This document shows, piece after piece, positions 49,204 through 57,260 of a stretch of 64,000 nt of DNA. The stretch is from CBDATA01 sp965202845 (lineage in GTDB: Bacteria; Acidobacteriota; Vicinamibacteria; Marinacidobacterales; Marinacidobacteraceae). A program made the translations under genes and the position numbers. The notes under the pieces are model-generated. The model saw nothing but the letters and a program-made list of their open reading frames with translations. It ran no database searches and was not told where the DNA came from. The stretch is from positions 1,922,001-1,986,000 of the forward strand of contig OZ241856.1 in the NCBI GenBank assembly GCA_965202845.1. The letters are read 5' to 3'. Every line of letters begins with the position of its first letter. Within the stretch, counting starts at the first letter, position 1.

Positions 49204-49473
49204 ATGCCCCGCGTTCACTTCACGCCGAACCTGCGGCGCCACCTTCGGACGGCGAGCGCGGAGACCGCGCCGGGAACGCTCGGGGAGACGCTCGACGCGG
49301 TCTTTCGGGAGAACCCCGCGCTGCGTTCGTACCTGCTGGACGACCAGGGCCGGCTCCGCGCGCACGTGACGGTGTACGTGGACGGAAAGCCGGCGCGGGA
49401 TCGGGACCGGCTGGGCGATCCGGTCGGGGACGGCGCCGAGGTTCACGTCATGCAGGCCCTTTCCGGAGGCTGA
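49204..49473 (+). CDS. MoaD/ThiS-family small sulfur-carrier-like protein
   Basis: An 89-residue beta-grasp protein ending in Gly-Gly (VHVMQALSGG), the tail used by MoaD, ThiS and similar proteins to carry sulfur as thiocarboxylate. HVTVYVDGKPARDRDRLGDPVGDGAEVHV is the typical second half (positions 55-84). It is 3 bases after the DUF3014 gene and 6 bases before the BNR-repeat gene. The partner of such MoaD-BNR pairs is not known; no MoaE or ThiF-like gene is adjacent. Confidence 0.86.
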   Translation: MPRVHFTPNLRRHLRTASAETAPGTLGETLDAVFRENPALRSYLLDDQGRLRAHVTVYVDGKPARDRDRLGDPVGDGAEVHVMQALSGG

Positions 49474-49479
49474 CCACCC

Positions 49480-50550
49480 ATGTTGTTGCACGCAGCGACC
49501 CGCAAGGGCTATCTCGGATTCCGCAGGGGGCCGCGCAAGGGGGACTGGCGCGTCGAGCGAACCGCGTTCCTGGGCGACCCGGTGAGCCAGATCCTTCCGG
49601 ATCCCCGGGACGGCAGGCTGTACGCGGCGCTCGATCTGGGCCATTTCGGGGTAAAGCTCCGGGTTTCGGAGGACGGCGGGGAGTCGTTCCGGGAGCTTCC
49701 CGCCCCCGCCTTCCCGAAGACCTCGGACAAGGGGCCCTCAGTCAGCCTGCTCTGGTGCCTGGAAGCCGGCGAGCAGCCGGGAAGCCTGCTGATGGGAACC
49801 ATCCCCGGCGGGCTGTTCCAGTCCGCCGACGGCGGCGCGTCCTGGACCCTCAACGAGGCGCTCTGGGGCCTTCCGGGCCGGGAGCAATGGTTCGGCGGCG
49901 GCTATCCGAAACCGGGCATCCACACCATCCTGGTCGGCCCCGAGGAAGGCCGCATCCTGGCGGCGGTGTCCTGCGGCGGGGTCCAGGTCAGCGAGGACGG
50001 GGGCGGCTCATGGAGGACCGCGACCCGCGGAATGTTCGCGGAATACATGCCGCCCGAACAGAAGGAGGAGCCGAATATCCAGGACCCGCACCGGATCGCC
50101 CGCAGCGCCGCCGACCCCAGGCGGCTCTGGTGCCAGCACCACAACGGCTTCTTCCGCTCCGACGACGCCGGGGAGACCTGGACCAGCCTCGACGTGCCGC
50201 CGTCGTCCTTCGGATTCGCGGTGGAGGCGCACCCCGGCGATGCGGACACCGCTTGGACGGTCCCGCTGGTGAAGGACGAGCGCCGGACGCCGGTGGACGG
50301 GCGCATGGTGGTGGCCCGCACCCGGGACGGCGGAGAGTCCTGGACCGCCGGCGGGCGCGGACTCCCGCAGGAGCACTCGTTCTCGGTGGTCTACCGGCAC
50401 GGCCTCGCCGTCCATCCCGAAGGCCCGGTTCTCGCCCTGGCGACGACCACCGGCGCGCTGTGGATTTCGGAGGACCTGGGAGACTCGTGGGACCTGATCA
50501 CCGCCGAGCTGGCGCCGGTCTACGCGGTGCGTTTCGATCCGGCCCAGTGA
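49480..50550 (+). CDS. BNR-repeat beta-propeller protein (sialidase-like, cytoplasmic)
   Basis: A 356-residue propeller with BNR/Asp-box repeats of the form Ser-x-Asp-x-Gly-x-Thr-Trp: RVSEDGGESFRELP, QSADGGASWTLNEA, QVSEDGGGSWRTATRG, RSDDAGETWTSLD, ARTRDGGESWTAG and ISEDLGDSWDLI. No signal peptide is seen. The start MLLHAATRKGYLGFRRGP is typical of the soluble exo-alpha-sialidase-like group that lies beside MoaD/ThiS genes in many genomes. True sialidase activity is doubtful, since catalytic Arg triad positions cannot be pointed out. Directly downstream of the MoaD-like gene. Confidence 0.88.
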   Translation: MLLHAATRKGYLGFRRGPRKGDWRVERTAFLGDPVSQILPDPRDGRLYAALDLGHFGVKLRVSEDGGESFRELPAPAFPKTSDKGPSVSLLWCLEAGEQPGSLLMGTIPGGLFQSADGGASWTLNEALWGLPGREQWFGGGYPKPGIHTILVGPEEGRILAAVSCGGVQVSEDGGGSWRTATRGMFAEYMPPEQKEEPNIQDPHRIARSAADPRRLWCQHHNGFFRSDDAGETWTSLDVPPSSFGFAVEAHPGDADTAWTVPLVKDERRTPVDGRMVVARTRDGGESWTAGGRGLPQEHSFSVVYRHGLAVHPEGPVLALATTTGALWISEDLGDSWDLITAELAPVYAVRFDPAQ

Positions 50551-50554
50551 ACCC

Positions 50555-50734
50555 ATGCTGCGGCTCCGGAACGCGGCGGTGGTGCTGCTCCTCGCCGGCG
50601 TCGTGTACGCCGTCCTGCCGGCGGCGCGCAAGCGACGGCTCTCCGGCAAGATTCGGGAGTTCCTCCGGGCGCTGGCGGTCGCGCTCGCGCTCTTCTGGGT
50701 GCTCATCGTGACCCGAAACTGGCTCGCCGCATGA
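50555..50734 (+). CDS. Small two-segment membrane protein, 59 residues
   Basis: A short frame between the BNR gene (gap of 4 bases) and msrB (overlap ATGA). It reads MLRLRNAAVVLLLAGVVY..., with a hydrophobic segment at 7-21, a basic central part (ARKRRLSGKIREFLRA) and a second segment at 40-52. Position, tight spacing and overlap with msrB suggest a real gene of unknown role in a plus-strand run from 48370 to 53034. Confidence 0.6.
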   Translation: MLRLRNAAVVLLLAGVVYAVLPAARKRRLSGKIREFLRALAVALALFWVLIVTRNWLAA

Positions 50735-51156
50735 CGTCGTCGGACCCCAGGGAGGCCGCATGGCGGAAGCGGCTCACCCGCGAACAGTTCGAGGTGACCC
50801 GGCGCGGCGCCACCGAGCGCCCGTTCACCGGGAAATGGCTTGACAACGAGGCGGCCGGCGCCTACCGCTGCGTCTGCTGCGGCGCGGTCCTCTTCGCCTC
50901 GCGCGACAAGTACCACTCGGGGTGCGGCTGGCCGAGCTTCACCCGGCCGGCGGAGGGGAATCCGGTGCGGACTACGCCGGACCTCTCGCTCGGCATGGTC
51001 CGCACCGAGGCGACCTGCGCCCGTTGCGGCGCGCACCTGGGGCACGTCTTCCCGGACGGCCCGCCGGAGGAGACCGGGGAGCGGTGGTGCATCAATTCGG
51101 CCTCGCTCGACTTCGAAACCGAAACGCCGGGGGAGGACGGCGACGACGACCGCTGA
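50731..51156 (+). CDS. msrB: Peptide-methionine (R)-S-oxide reductase
   Basis: A 141-residue cytoplasmic repair enzyme that reduces the R form of methionine sulfoxide in proteins. The zinc cysteines are in YRCVCCGAVLF and TCARCGAHLGHVFPDG; the catalytic Cys is in RWCINSASLDF near residue 122, and GCGWPSFTRP is the substrate pocket. The usual RYCINSAAL motif has Trp for Tyr and Ser for Ala here, conservative changes. ATG 50731 overlaps the previous gene by 4 bases. Confidence 0.95.
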   Translation: MTSSDPREAAWRKRLTREQFEVTRRGATERPFTGKWLDNEAAGAYRCVCCGAVLFASRDKYHSGCGWPSFTRPAEGNPVRTTPDLSLGMVRTEATCARCGAHLGHVFPDGPPEETGERWCINSASLDFETETPGEDGDDDR

Positions 51157-51160
51157 TCCG

Positions 51161-51901
51161 CTGGGGGCGGCGCTCCTGCTGATTCCGGTGGGAACGGTCG
51201 CCGGCATGCTGAACGTGGTCGCCGGCGGGGGGTCGTTCCTGACGCTGCCCACCCTGATCTTCCTGGGGTTGCCGCACGACGTGGCCAACGGAACGAACCG
51301 GCTCGCCATCCTCATCCAGACCGGCGCCGCCGCCGCGTCCTTCCACCGCGCTGGGGCGGCGCCGGTTCGCCTGCTGGGGAGGCTCGGCATCGCCGCGGCG
51401 CTGGGCGCCGGGACCGGGAGTCTCCTGGCGGTGCGGGTGGGCGAAGCGACCTTCCTGCGGGCGCTCGCCATCGTGATGGTGGCCTTCACCCTGTTCCAGC
51501 TTCTCGGAAACCGGACCGAACCGGACGCCTCCGCCCCGCCGCCCGAACGGGCCGGGCCGGCGCTTCTCGCCGGATTCCTGCTGGTGGGCCTCTACGGCGG
51601 CTTCGTCCAGGCGGGGGTGGGGTTCCTCTCGCTGGCGGTGACCTCCCGGGCCGGGATCGGTCTGGCTCGGGGCAACGCGATCAAGGTGGTCTGCATCCTG
51701 CTGTTTTCGGTCGTTTCGCTCGCGGTGTTCGCCCACGCCGATGCGGTGCGCTGGGGCACCGGCCTCGCGCTCGGATGCGGAACCTTCGCCGGGGCGCTTC
51801 TAGGAGTCCGGATCACGCTCCGCGCCGGCGAACGGGCGTTGCGGGGGACCGTCGCCGCCATCACCTGCGCGTTCGCCATCGCGTTGTGGCTTCGCGCTTG
51901 A
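51161..51901 (+). CDS. TauE/SafE-family sulfite exporter-like membrane protein
   Basis: About 246 residues with eight or so hydrophobic segments and the TauE/SafE traits GTVAGMLNVVAGGGSFLTLPTLIFLG near the start and YGGFVQAGVGFLSLA near residue 145, an internal repeat. The family exports sulfite or sulfonates, or imports formate-like anions. The start is uncertain: there is no ATG upstream, so CTG 51161 (5 bases after the msrB stop) or GTG 51188 are the candidates; the first keeps a full N-terminal helix. Its stop overlaps the TTG start of metX. Confidence 0.85.
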   Translation: MGAALLLIPVGTVAGMLNVVAGGGSFLTLPTLIFLGLPHDVANGTNRLAILIQTGAAAASFHRAGAAPVRLLGRLGIAAALGAGTGSLLAVRVGEATFLRALAIVMVAFTLFQLLGNRTEPDASAPPPERAGPALLAGFLLVGLYGGFVQAGVGFLSLAVTSRAGIGLARGNAIKVVCILLFSVVSLAVFAHADAVRWGTGLALGCGTFAGALLGVRITLRAGERALRGTVAAITCAFAIALWLRA

Positions 51902-53034
51902 CGACCGGCGTCGGGAACGCCGCGCCGCACCGCCGGCATCGGCTCCGCCCCGCCGGGCCGTTCCGACTCGAAAGCGGGAGGGCGCTCCCCGAAATCGAGA
52001 TCGCCTGCGAGACCTGGGGAGAACCCGACGGCGACAACGCCATCCTGGTGTGCCCGGCGCTCTCCGCCGACGCGCACGCCGCCGGCTTCGGCGGGAGCGG
52101 AAAAGCGGCCTCCGGAATCGGCTGGTGGGACCCGATGATCGGCCCGGGCAAGTCGTTCGACACCCGGCGGTTCCACGTCATCTGCATGAGCCTGCTGGGC
52201 GGTTGCGGGGGAACCACCGGCCCGGCCAGCCCGCGCGCCCCCGGCGGCGCTCCCTGGGGGCCGGACTTTCCTCCGGTGACCGTCGGCGATCTGGTCGAAG
52301 CGGCCCGCGCCGGACTCCGGGAGCTCGGCGTCCATCGGCTCCGGGCGGTCGCCGGCGGCTCGCTCGGCGGGATGCAGGCGCTGGAATGGGCGGCGCGCCA
52401 TCCCGACGAGGTCGGGGCGGTTCTCCCCATCGCCAGCACCCCGGCGCTCTCCGCCCAGGGGATCGGCTGGAACGCCGTCGCCCGGAACGCGATCACCGCC
52501 GACCCCGACTGGAAGGGCGGACGCTATCCGGCTTCGGCGCCGCCCCAGCGCGGGCTCGGCGTGGCGCGGATGGTCGGGCACCTGACCTACCTGGCGCGCC
52601 AGGGGATGGAGGCGAAGTTCGGGCGCGGCCTCCAGCCGGGGCGGGAAGCGGTCCCCGAAGATGTGACGAGCGCCGACTTCCAGGTGGAGTCCTATCTCCG
52701 GCATCAGGCGGAGACGTTCACCCGCCGTTTCGACGCGAACGCCTACCTGCTGCTGTCGCGGGTGCTCACCCGGTTCGACCTGGCGGAGCGGCACGGGGGC
52801 GGCGACCTGGTGGAGGCGGCGCGCCGCTTCCGCTGCCCCACGCTGCTGCTCTCCTTCTCTTCGGACTGGCTGTACCCGCCGGAGGATTCCGAGCGGATGG
52901 AACACGCGCTCCGCGCCGCCGGACGCCCGGTGGTCCACCACCGGATCGAGACCACCTACGGACACGACTCGTTCCTGCTGGAGGCGGAAGCGATGACTCC
53001 CCGGATCCGGGAGTTTCTCGGCCTTCCGGCTTGA
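51898..53034 (+). CDS. metX: Homoserine O-acetyltransferase (MetX family)
   Basis: A 378-residue alpha/beta hydrolase-fold enzyme that acylates homoserine for methionine synthesis. The nucleophile elbow AGGSLGGMQALEW carries the catalytic Ser (near residue 158); FVICMSLLGGCGGTTGP-type sequence (HVICMSLLGGCGGTTGP) is the family signature; Asp in SFSSDWLYPPED and His in YGHDSFLLE complete the triad. TTG 51898 overlaps the upstream stop as TTGA and starts the protein cleanly. Some family members use succinyl-CoA instead of acetyl-CoA, which cannot be excluded here. metY lies just downstream, so the direct sulfhydrylation route is complete. Confidence 0.94.
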   Translation: MTTGVGNAAPHRRHRLRPAGPFRLESGRALPEIEIACETWGEPDGDNAILVCPALSADAHAAGFGGSGKAASGIGWWDPMIGPGKSFDTRRFHVICMSLLGGCGGTTGPASPRAPGGAPWGPDFPPVTVGDLVEAARAGLRELGVHRLRAVAGGSLGGMQALEWAARHPDEVGAVLPIASTPALSAQGIGWNAVARNAITADPDWKGGRYPASAPPQRGLGVARMVGHLTYLARQGMEAKFGRGLQPGREAVPEDVTSADFQVESYLRHQAETFTRRFDANAYLLLSRVLTRFDLAERHGGGDLVEAARRFRCPTLLLSFSSDWLYPPEDSERMEHALRAAGRPVVHHRIETTYGHDSFLLEAEAMTPRIREFLGLPA

Positions 53035-53046
53035 GCCGCCCCCCCC

Positions 53047-53232
53047 CTACGCCGTCCGCTTTCCGGTCAGGGCCTCGCGCAAGCCCTCGAGCAGGCCCTC
53101 CAGCCTCGCCACCTGGGCGCACAACGCAACGAGCTGCGCCTCCTGGGCTTCGATGCGCGCACCGAGTCTTTCGATTTGGGTATCCATTCCGGCAACCCCC
53201 TTGAGACGGTCGAGGGTCTCACCGTATCCCAT
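53047..53232 (-). CDS. Small coiled-coil protein, 61 residues
   Basis: On the opposite strand between metX and metY, 61 residues with regular Leu/Ala heptads (IERLGARIEAQEAQLVALC, ARLEGLLEGLREAL) and one Cys. It would form a short coiled coil. There is no homologue I recognise, and the stop abuts a C9 tract. Real coding status is uncertain; the heptad regularity is the main support. Confidence 0.4.
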   Translation of the reverse strand: MGYGETLDRLKGVAGMDTQIERLGARIEAQEAQLVALCAQVARLEGLLEGLREALTGKRTA

Positions 53233-53270
53233 CCGGAGATGCGCGCTTGGGGCTACCGTACCCGCTTCCG

Positions 53271-54605
53271 ATGACCCCTCCCGACGAATACGGCTTCGCC
53301 ACCCGCGCGGTGCACGCCGGGGCGCGCCCGGACCCCCACACCGGCGCCCGGGCGACGCCCATCTTCCAGACTGCGAGCTACGTCTTCGAGGACCCGGAGT
53401 CGGCCGCCGCCTACTTCAACCTGCAGGAGTACGGAAACACCTACTCCCGCATCATGAACCCGACGGTCGCCGCCTTCGAGGAGCGGGTCGCCAACCTGGA
53501 AGGCGGCCTGGGCGCGGTCGGGTTCGCCTCGGGGCTCGCAGCCCAGGCGGCGACCTTCTTCACCCTGCTGGTTCCCGGCGACCACCTGGTCGCTTCCCGG
53601 GCGCTCTACGGCGGCACCCTCACCCAGCTCCGGCATCTGGCGCAAAAGCTCTCGGTCTCCATCAGCTTCGTGGACCCCGACGATCCGGCCGCCTGGGAAC
53701 AGGCCGCCGCCAACGAGCGCGCCAAGCTCTTCTTCGGCGAGACCATCGGCAATCCGGGCGGCAACGTGCTGGACATCGAGACGGTCGCCGCCATCGCCCG
53801 CCGCCATGGAATTCCGCTGGTCGTGGACAACACCTTCGCGACCCCCGCGCTCTGCCGCCCCCTCGACTGGGGCGCGGACATCGTGGTCCATTCGGCCACC
53901 AAGTTCCTGGGAGGCCACGGGAACAGCATCGGCGGCGTGGTGGTGGATTCCGGGCGCTTCCCCTGGGACAACGGGCGCTTCCCCGGCTTCGTGAACCCCT
54001 CCCCCGCCTACCACGGCCTCCCGTTTTGGGGCACCTTCGGCGAATACAGCTTCCTGATGAAGCTCCGCGCCGAAACCCTCCGGGATCTCGGCGGATGCCT
54101 GTCCCCGTTCAACGCCTTCCTGTTCCTCACCGGGATCGAATCGCTGCCGCTGCGCATGGAGCGCCACGCCTCCAACGGGCTTCGGGTGGCCCGCTTCCTG
54201 GCCGGACGCCCGGAGGTGGAGGCGGTCGCCCATCCGGGGCTGCCCGGAAGCCGGTACGCAGAACTGGTCGCGAAGTACCTGCCGAAGGGGGTCGGCTCGG
54301 TGTTCTCCTTCGACCTCGCCGGCGGGCGGGAGGCGGGCGTCCGCCTGATCCGCTCCCTGAACCTGTTTTCGCATCTCGCCAACGTGGGAGACGCGAAAAG
54401 CCTCGTCATCCATCCGGCCAGCACGACGCACCGCCAACTCGACGAGGCGGAGCTGCGGGGGGCCGGAATCGGTCCGGGTACAATTCGCCTCTCGGTGGGC
54501 ATCGAGGACCCCGAGGATCTGATCCGCGACCTGGCGGGCGGGCTGGACGCCGCGCGCGCCGTTCCCGAAGAAGGAGACGCCATCGCATGTCCGACGACAG
54601 CCTGA
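53271..54605 (+). CDS. metY: O-acetylhomoserine sulfhydrylase (MetY-type, Cys/Met PLP family)
   Basis: A 444-residue PLP enzyme of the Cys/Met metabolism family that joins O-acetylhomoserine with sulfide to give homocysteine. The Schiff-base Lys is in VHSATKFLGGHGNSIGG near residue 212; FATRAVHAGARPDPHTGARATPIFQTASYVFED opens the protein (first 40 residues), and YSRIMNPT with GLAAQAATF form the PLP site. The end SHLANVGDAKSLVIHPASTTH is typical of MetY rather than MetB. ATG 53271 was preferred to an upstream TTG. It overlaps the CoA-binding gene by 19 bases. Confidence 0.95.
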   Translation: MTPPDEYGFATRAVHAGARPDPHTGARATPIFQTASYVFEDPESAAAYFNLQEYGNTYSRIMNPTVAAFEERVANLEGGLGAVGFASGLAAQAATFFTLLVPGDHLVASRALYGGTLTQLRHLAQKLSVSISFVDPDDPAAWEQAAANERAKLFFGETIGNPGGNVLDIETVAAIARRHGIPLVVDNTFATPALCRPLDWGADIVVHSATKFLGGHGNSIGGVVVDSGRFPWDNGRFPGFVNPSPAYHGLPFWGTFGEYSFLMKLRAETLRDLGGCLSPFNAFLFLTGIESLPLRMERHASNGLRVARFLAGRPEVEAVAHPGLPGSRYAELVAKYLPKGVGSVFSFDLAGGREAGVRLIRSLNLFSHLANVGDAKSLVIHPASTTHRQLDEAELRGAGIGPGTIRLSVGIEDPEDLIRDLAGGLDAARAVPEEGDAIACPTTA

Positions 54606-55114
54606 CGACGGCCTGCGACCTGCCGGCGCCCGCCTCCGCCGATCTTTCGGCCTGGCAGGACCCGGAGACGATCCGCAAGCTGCTCGGCGCGGCGAAGACG
54701 ATCGCGGTGGTCGGCCTCTCGCCGAACCAGCTGCGCGCCAGCTTCTTCGTCGGGTTCTACCTCCAGCGCAACGGCTACCGCATCATCCCGGTCAACCCGA
54801 GGGCGACGGAGATCCTGGGCGAGCGCTCCCATCCGAGCGTCTCCGCGATTCCCGAACCGGTGGACGTGGTGAACATCTTCCGGGCGCCGGAAGCGGTTCC
54901 CGGAATCGTCGAGGAGGCAGCCGGCAAGGCGCGGGCGGTCTGGATGCAGTACGGGGTGATCCACGAGGAGGCGGCGCGCAGCGCCCGGGACCTCGGCCTC
55001 GAAGTGGTCATGGACCGCTGCATGAAGGTGGAGCACGCGCGCTTTTTCGGGCGGCTCCACTGGCTCGGATTCTCGACCAGGCGCATCACCGCCCGCCGGA
55101 GCGCGGTCGCCTGA
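54587..55114 (+). CDS. CoA-binding domain protein (YccU-like)
   Basis: A 175-residue protein with a single CoA-binding Rossmann domain: TIAVVGLSPNQLRASFFVGFYLQRNGY near residue 38 (about 26 residues), VNPRATEILGERSHPSV and VDVVNIFRAPEAVPGIVEEA, ending with VVMDRCMKVEHARFFG, where the Cys is conserved. AAGGAG is 10 bases before ATG 54587. The family binds CoA-like ligands but its role is unknown. It is coupled to metY on one side and to the methyltransferase (TGATG overlap) on the other. Confidence 0.9.
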   Translation: MSDDSLTTACDLPAPASADLSAWQDPETIRKLLGAAKTIAVVGLSPNQLRASFFVGFYLQRNGYRIIPVNPRATEILGERSHPSVSAIPEPVDVVNIFRAPEAVPGIVEEAAGKARAVWMQYGVIHEEAARSARDLGLEVVMDRCMKVEHARFFGRLHWLGFSTRRITARRSAVA

Positions 55115-55713
55115 TGCCGCGCCAGACCGGGATTCTCCGCGAGTTCGTCACCCGCCCGCGCGAAATCGGCGCGCTGGCCGCCAGCTCGCCGACGCTGGGC
55201 CGGGCGGTCGCCGCGCATGTGCGCTGGGCGCCGGAGAGCGCGGTGGTGGAGGCCGGCCCCGGCAGCGGCGCGATCACCGAATTCCTGGTGGAGGGGAAGC
55301 CGAAGGACGCCGCCTTCCTCGCCGTGGAGCTGAATCCGACGCTGGCCGCCGCCCTCGCCCGGCGGCTTCCCGAAGTCGCGGTAGTGGAGGGCGACCTCTC
55401 CGATCTGCCGGCAATCTGCGCCTCCCGGGGCGTGAGTCGAGTGGGAACGGTGGTCGCCACCCTGCCCTGGTCGCTGCTGCCCGAAGAACGCCAGCGCGCC
55501 CTGCTCGACAGCATCGTGGACGTGCTCGACCCGGGGGGATCCCTCGTGTTCTACATCTACCTCCACGCCCTGCCGCTCTGGCGCCGCTCGCTCTTCGCCC
55601 GCCTGCTGCGCGAGCGCTTCGAGACCGTCGAGGAGGCGGGCGCGGTGTGGCGGAACGTTCCGCCCGCCCTGGTGTTCGCCTGCAAGAATCCGGTCGTCAG
55701 CCCCGCCGCCTGA
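55114..55713 (+). CDS. PmtA/KsgA-like class I SAM methyltransferase
   Basis: A 199-residue methyltransferase with motif I VVEAGPGSGAITEFLV near residue 44, VELNPTLAAALARRLP and the motif IV-like region VVATLPWSLLPEERQRALL, and an N-terminus (ILREFVTRPREIGALAASSP) seen in phospholipid N-methyltransferases and rRNA adenine methylase-like proteins. Membrane-lipid N-methylation (PmtA) is the best guess; rRNA methylation is less likely since the KsgA motifs NLPY are absent. The last 17 bases overlap mnmA tail to tail. Confidence 0.8.
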   Translation: MPRQTGILREFVTRPREIGALAASSPTLGRAVAAHVRWAPESAVVEAGPGSGAITEFLVEGKPKDAAFLAVELNPTLAAALARRLPEVAVVEGDLSDLPAICASRGVSRVGTVVATLPWSLLPEERQRALLDSIVDVLDPGGSLVFYIYLHALPLWRRSLFARLLRERFETVEEAGAVWRNVPPALVFACKNPVVSPAA

Positions 55714-56773
55714 CCGGTCCACGCTGGATGCGGGCGGCGCCCAGGCAGCGCGCCCTCCGGTAGAACACCGCGAACTGCCCGGTCGCGATCCCGGGGTCCG
55801 GCTCGTCGAGGCGAACCTCGAATCCGTCGTCCCGGACGCCGAGACATCCCGAAAGCAGCTCGGGCCCGTGCCGCAGGCGGAGCCGCAGCGGCTCTTCGGG
55901 ACGGGCCTCCGCCCCGCCGATCCAGTGGACATCCCGCACCGGAAAGCGGGACACCGGAGGCGCCGCTCCCCGCCGCACCAGAACCCGGTCCCCGGCGGCG
56001 TCCTTGCCGCTCACGAACCAGGGGCCGCCGGAGAGTCCCAGCCCCCGCCGCTGCCCGATGGTGAAAAACCAGTGCCCGCGGTGCTCCCCGACCGTCGCGC
56101 CGCTGGAGGCGTCCACCACCGGGCCGGGGCGCTCGCCGAGCCGGGAGCGCACGAAGTCCCGGTAGCGCACCCCGCCCAGGAAGCAGATGCCCTGGCTGTC
56201 CGGACGGTCGTGGGTGGGCAGCCCCAGCTGCGCGGCCCGCTGGCGCACGTCCCGCTTGGCCATCCCTCCCAGCGGGAAGACGAGGCGCTCCAGCTGGTCG
56301 CCGCGCAGGCGCGAGAGGAAGTAGGTCTGGTCCTTCACCGGGTCCGCCGCCCGCCGCAATTCCGGGCCGGCTGGACCGGGCGCCGCCACCGCGTAGTGCC
56401 CGGAACCCACCCGGTCGAAACCCGGATGCTCGGCGTCCAGCCAGTCGAGGAAGGCGCCGAACTTGATCCGGGAGTTGCAGAACAGGTCGGGACTCGGGGT
56501 GCCTCCGGCGCGGAGCTCGGCCAGCAGGTACTCGACCACCCGGCTGCGGTAGGCGTGCTGGAGCGCCACCACCCGCAACCGCACCCCGAGCCGGTCGCAG
56601 ACCGCCCGCGCGAAGCCGAGGTCCTCCTCCCAGGGGCAATGAGCGAGATCAGCCAGCTCCTCCTCGAGCCAGACCTTCAAGTAGAACGCTTCCGCCCGAT
56701 GCCCGGCCTCCGCCAGCCGGGCGAGCGCCACCGAGCTGTCCACGCCGCCGGAAACCAGAACCGCGACACGCAT
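55697..56773 (-). CDS. mnmA: tRNA-specific 2-thiouridylase MnmA
   Basis: Makes 2-thiouridine at U34 of Lys, Glu and Gln tRNAs. The 358-residue product has the PP-loop VLVSGGVDSSVALARL near residue 5, the catalytic Cys in PSPDLFCNSRIKFGAFL near residue 102 and the second active-site Cys in SQGICFLGGVRYRDFV near residue 200, followed by the beta-barrel domain. HCPWEEDLGFARAVC near residue 45 places it with the plastid-like/minor bacterial branch. ATG 56773 faces the MOSC gene across 34 bases with overlapping -10 elements. Confidence 0.94.
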   Translation of the reverse strand: MRVAVLVSGGVDSSVALARLAEAGHRAEAFYLKVWLEEELADLAHCPWEEDLGFARAVCDRLGVRLRVVALQHAYRSRVVEYLLAELRAGGTPSPDLFCNSRIKFGAFLDWLDAEHPGFDRVGSGHYAVAAPGPAGPELRRAADPVKDQTYFLSRLRGDQLERLVFPLGGMAKRDVRQRAAQLGLPTHDRPDSQGICFLGGVRYRDFVRSRLGERPGPVVDASSGATVGEHRGHWFFTIGQRRGLGLSGGPWFVSGKDAAGDRVLVRRGAAPPVSRFPVRDVHWIGGAEARPEEPLRLRLRHGPELLSGCLGVRDDGFEVRLDEPDPGIATGQFAVFYRRARCLGAARIQRGPVRRRG

Positions 56774-56787
56774 GGGACGAGGCCGGA

Positions 56788-56797
56788 AGGATACGAT
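56788..56797. promoter_or_regulatory. Overlapping divergent -10 elements between mnmA and MOSC gene
   Basis: AGGATACGAT gives plus-strand TACGAT (56792-56797, 10 bases before ATG 56808) and minus-strand TATCCT (56788-56793, 14 bases before ATG 56773). The whole intergenic space is 34 bases. Confidence 0.4.
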
Positions 56798-56807
56798 TCC
56801 GAACGAC

Positions 56808-57260
56808 ATGACCGATTCCGGAACCGGCGAGCTCCTCGCCATCTGGTCCAAGGGCGCCCCCCGGACGCCGATGCTCCCCCGCTCCGAGGGCGTCCTTCTT
56901 GAAGGAAGGGGGCTCGAAGGGTCGGCGGCGACGACCGGAAAGCGGCAGGTCACCGTCCTCTCCCGGGAGGCGTGGGAGCGGGCGACCGAAGAAGCGGGCG
57001 TGTCGGGAACCGGCCCCGAAAACCGCCGGGCGAACCTGCTGGTTTCGGGAGTGGACCTGAACCGGACCCTGGGGCGGACGCTCGCGGTCGGCGAAACGCG
57101 GATCGTGATCCGCGGCGAGACCAGGCCGTGCAGCCGGATGGGGGACGTCGCCCCTCCGCTCCACGACGCGCTGCGCCCCGAATGGCGCGGCGGCGCCTTC
57201 GGAGAGGTCGTCCGCGGCGGGCCGATCCGGGTGGGGGACCCGGTGCGGTGGGTGTCCTGA
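56808..57260 (+). CDS. MOSC domain protein
   Basis: A 150-residue single MOSC domain, a beta-barrel found in Mo-cofactor sulfurases and YiiM-like proteins. GLEGSAATTGKRQVTVLSREAWE near residue 45 and GENRRANLLVSGVDL-type sequence (PENRRANLLVSGVDLN) with ETRPCSRMGDVAP, which holds the conserved Cys near residue 117, are present. MOSC proteins bind the Mo cofactor or transfer sulfur; a role in molybdo-enzyme maturation is possible given the coxSLM operon elsewhere, but this is not shown by context. ATG 56808 is chosen over an upstream in-frame ATG at 56772 inside the divergent promoter. Confidence 0.88.
   Translation: MTDSGTGELLAIWSKGAPRTPMLPRSEGVLLEGRGLEGSAATTGKRQVTVLSREAWERATEEAGVSGTGPENRRANLLVSGVDLNRTLGRTLAVGETRIVIRGETRPCSRMGDVAPPLHDALRPEWRGGAFGEVVRGGPIRVGDPVRWVS

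Noticed and set aside
51902..53270. SAM riboswitch before metX or metY
   Set aside because: metX overlaps the upstream gene by TTGA, and the metY leader is short; no conserved riboswitch fold could be seen.
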